From NCBI GenBank assembly GCA_900543085.1, contig UQQF01000045.1, positions 1-17,100 of the forward strand: a DNA stretch of 17,100 nucleotides. The letters run 5' to 3'. The stretch comes from an uncultured Eubacteriales bacterium. GTDB taxonomy: Bacteria > Bacillota > Clostridia > Oscillospirales > Oscillospiraceae. This document shows positions 12,564 through 17,100 of this stretch, piece after piece. The first letter of the stretch is position 1; every line of letters starts with the position of its first letter. The notes below the pieces were generated by a model. That model ran no database searches, was not told the origin of the DNA, and saw only the letters and a program-made list of their open reading frames with translations. Both the position numbers and the translations under genes were made by a program.

Positions 12564-12763
12564 TTGTCCTCACACCCCGTTCCTGTTATGCCGGACAGCA
12601 GCGCGCCGACGAGTCCCATATACGCCATGGAAATCCACGGACTGGAGGTGATGACGCACCCGCCCGTGGAGCAGCCGGCCAGCAAATAATAGGCCAGCCC
12701 CGCCAATGCGCCGGCTGCAATGAAGACCACGGGGCGGAGCAGCTTTTTCCACTTTTTCTTCAT
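12551..12763 (-). CDS. DUF6132-like small membrane protein with two cysteine pairs
   Basis: The 70-residue protein has a basic N-terminus (KKKWKKLLR), a membrane helix at ~11-29, then GCSTGGCVITSSPWIS, a second helix at ~44-60 and a short tail. Cysteines form two pairs: Cys31-x4-Cys36 at the end of helix 1, and Cys64-x3-Cys68 in the tail. The middle motif fits the DUF6132 family, which has no known function; the assignment is by pattern. It is the first gene of the operon with ccdA and tlpA, 13 bp overlapping ccdA, and has AGGAGG 10 nt before the ATG. The cysteine pairs and context suggest a role in thiol or persulfide transfer at the membrane. Confidence 0.75.
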   Translation of the reverse strand: MKKKWKKLLRPVVFIAAGALAGLAYYLLAGCSTGGCVITSSPWISMAYMGLVGALLSGITGTGCEDKCNM

Positions 12764-12834
12764 GCCGTATAAACCTCCTGCATCCCGCCGCGCCGGGAGC
12801 TTTTCCCGCCCGGGCGCAGCTTTTGTCTTACCGC

Positions 12835-12875
12835 ACTATACACCGGCTCCGCCGCCGCGTCCGTGACTTGGTCAC
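12835..12875 (-). promoter_or_regulatory. DUF6132-ccdA-tlpA promoter with Crp/Fnr site C
   Basis: On the minus strand the palindrome GTGACCAAGTCAC (12863-12875) is centred 29 bp upstream of the outer edge of a TATAGT -10 (12835-12840). No good -35 box is present. The ~65-nt leader (to 12763) contains a GC-rich imperfect hairpin (GCGCC/GGCGC outer pairs). Confidence 0.78.
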
Positions 12876-12919
12876 AGTCGGCTCCGCGCGGCCGGTCAGG
12901 GCTTATTATGCCCGGAGAT

Positions 12920-12954
12920 TATAGTGAATTGTCCAAACGGCATTGTACTTTTGC
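12920..12954 (+). repeat. Inverted near-copy of the EFR1 promoter-leader sequence
   Basis: TATAGT (12920-12925) followed 6 nt later by a 23-nt stretch (12932-12954, core CGGCATTGTAC) matches the EFR1 promoter at 15139-15173 read on the minus strand: TATACT, 5 nt, then a 24-nt stretch with one gap and one mismatch. The copy faces right. A ribosome binding site-like GGGAGAGG and a GTG at 12998 follow, and about ten codons later the sequence runs into the antisense of the truncated aldo/keto reductase. It appears to be a relic of a second promoter of the same type. Confidence 0.6.
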
Positions 12955-12973
12955 CTTTTCGCGTTTTAGAATG

Positions 12974-13435
12974 TCAGCGTTGGGAGAGGTGAGAGCAGTG
13001 AAAATAACGACTGTCACAGCCACAGCGCTCGAAGTTGCTGATGCCGATGCTGCGCACCTTGCCGTGGCGCACGGCGGCCTCGAGACCGCGCCAGCCGGCC
13101 TTTACGTCGCCGAGGAAGTGGTGCAGATAGACGAGGTCAAGGTATTTAACGCCGAGGCGCTCGAGGGCGCGGTCGACGGCGGCCTCCGTGTCGCCGTACT
13201 CGGTGGGCCAGATCTTGGTGGTCAGCCAGATGTCCTCGCGCTTGACTCCGCTCTCCTTTATCGCCTCGCCGACCTCGCGCTCGTTGAGGTAGGCGTGGGC
13301 GGTGTCGATGTGCCTGTAGCCGGTCTTGAGGGCGGCGAGGACGCAGCGCTTGGCGTTGCCGTCGGCGGGCAGGCCAAAGGTGCCGAAGCCGAGGGCGGGC
13401 ATCTTGGCTCCGTTGTTGAGGGTGATGTATTCCAT
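12974..13435 (-). pseudogene. Aldo/keto reductase, truncated (C-terminal half lost)
   Basis: The reading frame gives 153 residues, against about 280 for the intact neighbour. Residues 1-136 are a clear aldo/keto reductase N-terminus: FGTFGLP, GYRHIDTAHAYLNE (Asp44, Tyr49), TTKIW with the catalytic Lys, YLHHF with the His, and RSIGISNFE. Homology then stops and 17 unrelated residues lead to a stop. The NADPH-binding half (the IPKST region) is missing, so it should be inactive unless the barrel is completed otherwise. It has a ribosome binding site (AAAGGAAG) and starts 21 bp after the intact gene, so it was once the third gene of the operon. The break lies next to an inverted copy of the EFR1 promoter, pointing to rearrangement. 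Confidence 0.85.
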
Positions 13436-13456
13436 ATTTTATCTTCCTTTCTTGAA

Positions 13457-14302
13457 TCAAAGCTTGCGGCCGTGCAGAGCCTGGACGAGCTTGGGGTCGG
13501 TGTGGTCTATGATCTCGCTGTGGCCGATGTCCAGCGCGGCGATCTCGCGCATCTCCTCGTCGGTGAGGGAGAAGTCGAAGACGTCGATGTTCTGCTCCAT
13601 GCGCTCGCGGTGCGTGCTCTTGGGTATCACGACCACGCCGCGCTGCATGTTCCAGCGGAGCGCGACCTGACCCGCGCCCTTGCCGTACTTCTCGCCTATC
13701 TTGGTCAGCACCGGGTGCGTGAAGATGCCGTGCTTGCCCTCGGCGAAGGGCGCCCAGGCCATGGGCTGCACGCCGTACTCGCGCATGAGGCTGAGCGCGT
13801 TCTCCTGCTGGAAGAAGGGGTGCAGCTCCACCTGGTTGACGGCGGGCAATTCATCCACTGTCTCGCAGAAGTCGGCCAGGCGGTGCGGGTAGAAGTTGCA
13901 GACGCCAATGGCGCGTATCCTGCCCTCCTTGTACGCCTCGGTCATCGCGCGCCAGGCGCCGATGTAGTCGCCCATCGCCTGGTGTAGCAGGTAGAGATCG
14001 AGGTAATCCACGCCGAGATTTTCCATCGAGCGATCGATCGCGGCCTTTGCGCCCTCATAGCTGGTGTTGGTGACCCAGAGCTTGGTGGAGATAAAGAGGT
14101 CGGCGCGGTTCACGCCGCTCTTGGCTATGGCCTTGCCGACGGCGCTCTCGTTTCCGTAGCTCTCGGCGGTGTCGATGAGCCGGTAGCCGGTGTCGATGGC
14201 GTCGAGCACCACGCGCTCGCACTCGTCGAGGTCGCGGATCTGAAATACGCCGAAGCCCTCTTTGGGCATCTGAACGCCGTTTTTGAGTGTTACGTAGTCC
14301 AT
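13457..14302 (-). CDS. Aldo/keto reductase
   Basis: The 281-residue, full-length NAD(P)H-dependent reductase of the (beta/alpha)8-barrel family reduces aldehydes and ketones such as methylglyoxal or 2,5-diketogluconate; the exact substrate is not predictable. The catalytic tetrad is complete: Asp44 and Tyr49 in DTAESYGNE, Lys74 in STKLW and His107 in LLHQ. GVCNFYPHRL, NQVELHPFFQQ and VVVIPKSTHRERMEQN (NADPH 2'-phosphate site) follow in the usual order. GAAGGAGG lies about 8 nt before the ATG. It starts 13 bp after the EFR1 gene and precedes the truncated paralogue, forming an operon divergent from the LysR gene. Confidence 0.93.
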   Translation of the reverse strand: MDYVTLKNGVQMPKEGFGVFQIRDLDECERVVLDAIDTGYRLIDTAESYGNESAVGKAIAKSGVNRADLFISTKLWVTNTSYEGAKAAIDRSMENLGVDYLDLYLLHQAMGDYIGAWRAMTEAYKEGRIRAIGVCNFYPHRLADFCETVDELPAVNQVELHPFFQQENALSLMREYGVQPMAWAPFAEGKHGIFTHPVLTKIGEKYGKGAGQVALRWNMQRGVVVIPKSTHRERMEQNIDVFDFSLTDEEMREIAALDIGHSEIIDHTDPKLVQALHGRKL

Positions 14303-14315
14303 GATATATCCTCCT

Positions 14316-15089
14316 TCAGTTGTGTGTCTGATTGTTTGCGTAAACTATGTCCTTGAGTGTGACGTGCTCGTTCCGGTACCGGGAGCCGGGGTTCGGCTCC
14401 GGGGTCTTCATGGCTATGGCCTTCTGAGTGCAGGCGTGGGCGCAGGCCAGACAGCCCTGGCAGCGGGCGTAGTCAAAACGGGCCTTGCCGTCCTCTATGC
14501 GGATACAGCCGCCGGGACACACCCTTGCGCAGACGCCGCAGCCGATGCACTTGTCCGTCGCGTAAACAAGGCCGGGGAGCTTTTTCTCCGGAAGCTCGGC
14601 CTCGTACCTGAGAAAGAGCGCGTGAGCCTCGCGGTCGGAGTCCGTTACCGGCTCTATATAGCGCCTGCGCGCCGCGATGTCCGCCTTTATTTCGGCGAGC
14701 TGCTCCTCCACGTGCTTGTCCTCGGCGCGCTGCTCGTCCATGTCGAAGGCGGGCAGGTAGTTGTCCGCCATCAGCAGCGTGTGTATATACGCCGGAGCCT
14801 TGCCGGATGAGCGGCAGATGTCCGAGACTATATCGACGGCGTTGGCGTGCCGCGCGCCGTAGGTGGGGATGATGTACAGGTAAGGCGTTTCAAGCGTGAC
14901 CTCGCGCAGGAAACGCTGCACCATCTCCGGCGGACGGTGGCCGAATATGGGGTAGACGACGCCTATCGTCTCGTCGGAAAAACGCCGCAGACAGCCGCAG
15001 CGCATGACCTGGGGTATGCTCATTATGTTTGTGTCGAACTGCCTCGCGGCGTAGAGGCTGTTGCCGGTGGCAGTGAAATAAAAGACCAT
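14316..15089 (-). CDS. EFR1-type flavodoxin-ferredoxin fusion protein
   Basis: The 257-residue protein is of the EFR1 family, common in anaerobic Clostridia. The N-terminal flavodoxin-like domain opens with FYFTATGNS (residues 3-11), the FMN phosphate loop, and continues with GVVYPIFGHRPPEMVQRFL. The C-terminal domain has two [4Fe-4S] motifs, CIGCGVCARVCP and CQGCLACAHACT. It probably moves electrons between ferredoxin-level donors and an unknown partner, perhaps linked to the reductases encoded after it. The start is ATG 15089 (AGAGGA upstream), since an upstream ATG at 15125 has no ribosome binding site. It is first in the operon and divergent from a LysR gene. Confidence 0.9.
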   Translation of the reverse strand: MVFYFTATGNSLYAARQFDTNIMSIPQVMRCGCLRRFSDETIGVVYPIFGHRPPEMVQRFLREVTLETPYLYIIPTYGARHANAVDIVSDICRSSGKAPAYIHTLLMADNYLPAFDMDEQRAEDKHVEEQLAEIKADIAARRRYIEPVTDSDREAHALFLRYEAELPEKKLPGLVYATDKCIGCGVCARVCPGGCIRIEDGKARFDYARCQGCLACAHACTQKAIAMKTPEPNPGSRYRNEHVTLKDIVYANNQTHN

Positions 15090-15138
15090 TTGCTTTCGTC
15101 CTCTCGTGCTTTCTGGCAAAATCATAGCTCTGAGCGGC

Positions 15139-15185
15139 GCAAATGTACAATGCCGTTTTGGAAAGTTAGTATACGCCGAAGTTAT
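15139..15185 (-). promoter_or_regulatory. EFR1 operon promoter, leader and possible LysR box
   Basis: A minus-strand -10 TATACT lies at 15168-15173; the -35 is poor (CAAGCG at 17 bp). Overlapping it, ATAC-N7-TTAT (15171-15185) fits the T-N11-A pattern of LysR-family sites with one base off ATAC-N7-GTAT. The 24-nt leader segment at 15139-15162 is the one repeated in inverse at 12932-12954. Regulation by the divergent LysR protein is likely from arrangement. Confidence 0.5.
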
Positions 15186-15193
15186 ACCTGCGC

Positions 15194-15222
15194 TTGCGCA
15201 TATCCGTCGGAGGGGTTATAAT
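15194..15222 (+). promoter_or_regulatory. Promoter of the LysR gene
   Basis: TTGCGC (15194-15199), a 17-bp spacer and a consensus TATAAT (15217-15222). It is divergent from the EFR1 promoter, with the two -10 boxes about 43 bp apart, so one regulator site could affect both. Confidence 0.65.
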
Positions 15223-15243
15223 CGGGCAAAAGGAGGGGCGATG

Positions 15244-16095
15244 ATGCTGGAACTGTACGATTTGGAGAAACTTGTGGCCTTCAGGAGAGAAGGGACGCTT
15301 GTGGCGGCGTCGGAGAAGCTGCTTATATCGCAGCCCGCGCTCAGCCGCAGTATGCGCAAGCTGGAGGACGATATGGGCGTGGAGCTGTTCACGCGCAGCA
15401 AAAACCGCATGGAGCTCAACGAAAACGGCCTGCTGGCCGCGGATTTGGCGGAGAAGCTGTTGGGCGAGGCCGATTCGCTGGTTTCGCGCGTGCGCCAGCT
15501 CGATCGCTCCCGGCACACGGTGAGCGTCGGCTCCGTCGCGCCCGAGCCGCTGTGGGAGCTGGCCGCGGCCATAGGCAGCGCCTACCCCGGCATGACCGTG
15601 TCTTCGGGGCTGGCCGAGGCCGACGCGCTGCTGGCCGGAGTGCAGGACGAGACGTACTCCTTCGTGGTGCTGACTTTCGCGCCTCAGCTCCCGGGGGTGG
15701 AGGTTCTGCCCTTCGGCAGCGAAAAGCTCTGCTTTCTGCTGCCCATGAACCACCCGCTGGCGGGGGAGGCGGAGCTGCGCCTTGCGGATTTGAACGGAGA
15801 GACTATGCTGCTCCGACCCAACCTGGGTTTTTGGACCAGGACGCTCGAGAGCCTTCCGGATACCCGCTTCCTGGTGCAGCAGGAGGACTACGCCTTTGGC
15901 GAGCTCATCCGCGCAAGCAGCCTGCCGGCCTTTACCACAGACCGCGTCCAGCGGCGCTACGGGGCGACGGAGGGGCGCGTGGCCGTGCCCATATCCGACC
16001 ACGGCACGAGCGTGGACTATTTCGTGGCCTATCGCAGCGCCGACAAAAAGCGCCTCGCCGCCGGGCTGAAGGTCATAGAGGCGTATGTGAGGTGA
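15244..16095 (+). CDS. LysR family transcriptional regulator
   Basis: The 283-residue regulator has an N-terminal winged helix-turn-helix at residues ~4-62 (LEKLVAFRREGTLVAASEKL, then SQPALSRSMRKLEDDMGVELFTRSK) and a C-terminal periplasmic-binding-protein-like effector domain (~88-283, with SVGSVAPEPL and FLLPMNHPLAGE). It is a typical LysR-type regulator. Two adjacent ATG codons occur at 15241 and 15244; AGGAGG at 15231-15236 favours the second by spacing. It is transcribed away from the EFR1-aldo/keto reductase operon, the usual layout for a LysR protein and its target, and a possible T-N11-A box lies between them. The inducer is unknown. Confidence 0.92.
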   Translation: MLELYDLEKLVAFRREGTLVAASEKLLISQPALSRSMRKLEDDMGVELFTRSKNRMELNENGLLAADLAEKLLGEADSLVSRVRQLDRSRHTVSVGSVAPEPLWELAAAIGSAYPGMTVSSGLAEADALLAGVQDETYSFVVLTFAPQLPGVEVLPFGSEKLCFLLPMNHPLAGEAELRLADLNGETMLLRPNLGFWTRTLESLPDTRFLVQQEDYAFGELIRASSLPAFTTDRVQRRYGATEGRVAVPISDHGTSVDYFVAYRSADKKRLAAGLKVIEAYVR

Positions 16096-16153
16096 GGCTC
16101 CCCGACAGCGCCGGCCGCCAGAGAGGCGGGAACAACATTTAGCGATTTGACTA

Positions 16154-16182
16154 TTGCATACCCACCACATATAGCGTATAAT
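16154..16182 (+). promoter_or_regulatory. Promoter of the ribonucleotide reductase gene
   Basis: TTGCAT (16154-16159), a 17-bp spacer and TATAAT (16177-16182). An alternative TTGACT at 16147 is too far away (24 bp). The leader is about 29 nt and holds AAGGAG. The 120-bp gap after lysR contains only a short CCGCC/GGCGG hairpin near 16109-16123 besides this promoter. Confidence 0.65.
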
Positions 16183-16217
16183 GTCCGGCGTGTGATTTCG
16201 GATAAGGAGAAGGATAC

Positions 16218-17100
16218 ATGGACGTCATAAAACGCAGCGGGGAAGTGCAGCGCTACGACCCGCACAAGATAACCGGCGCGATGCGCAAGGCCTTCGAGAG
16301 CGTGAACCAGGACTGCAATGAGGAGCAGCTCTCTGCCATGCTCGCACAGGTGGAGCGCGCGATGGGCACGCGGCCGCGCACGGTGGAGGCCATACAGGAC
16401 GAGGTGGAGCGCGCGCTGATGGCGAACGGCTTCTACGACGCCGCCAAGAGCTACATACTCTACCGGCAGAAGCGCTCGGAGCTGCGCGCGGCGCGCAGGG
16501 CGCTGACCGAGGCGGCGGGAGTCCCGAGCCTGGAGGGCTGCCTGCTCGGCATACAGCGCGACTTCCCACAGGACGAGTACGCGCTGACCACGCTCAGCGG
16601 CAAGTTCTCCGGCTTCCTCAAGAGCGGCATGAGCCGCGGCGAGGCGCTCTCTGCGCTGGTGAAGGCCGCGGTGGAGCTGACCACCCAGCAGGCGCCTAAG
16701 TGGGAGTTCATCGCGGCGCAGCTTTTGAACTTCAGCTTCGAGCTGGAGCTGGCCGCGGAGCTGGAGAGCCGGGGCATACACGGCTTCTATGAAAAGCTGC
16801 GCTATCTGACCGACGAGGGGCTCTACGGCGAGTACATACTCGAGCACTACACCCGCGCCGAGCTGGAGGAGGCCGCGTCCTTCATCCGGCCGGAGCGCAA
16901 CGAGCTGTTCACCTACTCCGGCCTCGACCTGATGCTGCGCCGCTACGTGATACAGACCCACCAGCGCGTGCCGCTTGAGACGCCGCAGGAGATGTACCTC
17001 GGCATAGCGCTGCACCTGGCGATGGAGGAGAAGACCGACCGCCTCGGCTGGGTGCGCAGGTTCTACGACATGCTCAGCCGGCAGGAGGTCACGATGGCCA
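16218..17100 (+). CDS. Class I ribonucleoside-diphosphate reductase large subunit, N-terminal part
   Basis: The reading frame runs open from ATG 16218 past the right edge (about 294 codons seen of ~750). Residues 2-85 form an ATP-cone (VIKRSGEVQRYDPHKI, then AIQDEVERALM and AAKSYILYRQKR), the domain that senses ATP/dATP and sets overall activity. The start of the reductase proper follows (ELTTQQAPKWEFIAAQLL), then FTYSGLDLMLRRYVIQTH and RVPLETPQEMYLGIALHLA, characteristic of NrdA-like class I alpha subunits. The enzyme reduces ribonucleoside diphosphates using a radical from the small NrdB subunit, which should be encoded further right. Catalytic cysteines lie outside the window. AAGGAG lies 8 nt before the ATG. 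Confidence 0.9.
   Translation, partial: MDVIKRSGEVQRYDPHKITGAMRKAFESVNQDCNEEQLSAMLAQVERAMGTRPRTVEAIQDEVERALMANGFYDAAKSYILYRQKRSELRAARRALTEAAGVPSLEGCLLGIQRDFPQDEYALTTLSGKFSGFLKSGMSRGEALSALVKAAVELTTQQAPKWEFIAAQLLNFSFELELAAELESRGIHGFYEKLRYLTDEGLYGEYILEHYTRAELEEAASFIRPERNELFTYSGLDLMLRRYVIQTHQRVPLETPQEMYLGIALHLAMEEKTDRLGWVRRFYDMLSRQEVTMA

Noticed and set aside
12863..13987. 374-codon open frame on the plus strand opposite the aldo/keto reductases
   Set aside because: Most of its length (from about 13000) is antisense to two clear aldo/keto reductase frames, with low-complexity Val/Ala/Leu/Gly-rich translation typical of GC-rich shadow frames. Only its first part (12920-13000) holds something of interest, the promoter-like repeat.
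12955..15138. Site-specific invertible (phase-variable) segment
   Set aside because: The inverted copies are short and imperfect, no recombinase gene is nearby, and the truncated reductase fits a one-off rearrangement better; kept only as a speculative note within the finding.
16165..16180. NrdR box upstream of the ribonucleotide reductase gene
   Set aside because: CCACATATAGCG has a vague likeness to half of the NrdR consensus, but the full 16-bp palindrome is absent and no second box was seen at the usual spacing.
16029..17015. 328-codon open frame on the minus strand at the right end
   Set aside because: It is antisense to the ribonucleotide reductase large subunit, which has clear family motifs, a promoter and a ribosome binding site.

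Overview
The window looks like chromosome from a high-GC, spore-forming member of the Clostridia (Bacillota). The grounds are a complete spoIIAA-spoIIAB-sigF operon, strong AGGAGG ribosome binding sites, sigma-A promoters close to TTGACA-17-TATAAT, two EFR1-type or small ferredoxins, and GC-rich coding with frequent ATA isoleucine codons. No phage, plasmid or CRISPR signal was seen. The genus cannot be fixed from the sequence alone.

Layout. 1-308: 3' end of a polar amino acid ABC transporter ATPase, closed by a terminator. 350-2336 (minus): two VanZ-family membrane proteins, one with a large C-terminal extracytoplasmic domain. 2462-3920 (minus): spoIIAA-spoIIAB-sigF, translationally coupled by ATGA overlaps. 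4101-6264 (plus): DUF2975 membrane protein, small YozG-like Cro/C1 regulator and a DUF4173-type polytopic protein. 6324-8188 (minus): a CPA2-type antiporter followed by its probable TetR regulator, with two matching operators on the promoter. 8343-8419: tRNA-Arg(CCU). 8565-9224 (plus): a Crp/Fnr-family regulator. 9288-12763 (minus): a thiol and iron-sulfur redox cluster made of DUF6132, CcdA, TlpA, a stem-loop-rich repeat element, thioredoxin, rhodanese, 2[4Fe-4S] ferredoxin and a NapH-like membrane Fe-S protein. 12974-15089 (minus): a truncated aldo/keto reductase, an intact one and an EFR1 flavodoxin-ferredoxin. 15244-16095 (plus): a divergent LysR regulator. 16218 to the right edge: a class I ribonucleotide reductase large subunit, cut by the window.

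The most notable system is the redox cluster. It appears to be transcribed as three units (DUF6132-ccdA-tlpA, trxA-rhodanese, ferredoxin-napH-like). Each unit has a GTGA-N5-TCAC palindrome centred 28-29 bp upstream of the outer edge of a good -10 box, which is near -41 and is the class II activator position. None of the three has a good -35. The Crp/Fnr protein encoded next door has Arg-Glu-x-x-x-Arg in its recognition helix, the CRP combination that reads GTGA, and a Cys-x5-Cys pair in its sensor domain. I infer a small local regulon in which this regulator switches on transmembrane thiol and electron transfer (CcdA to TlpA, thioredoxin, ferredoxin, NapH-like) together with sulfane-sulfur handling by rhodanese.

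Other points: a roughly 406-bp palindrome-packed element at 10901-11306 sits inside the redox cluster, and a near-copy of the EFR1 promoter and leader lies in inverted orientation beside the broken end of the truncated aldo/keto reductase, which suggests a past rearrangement.
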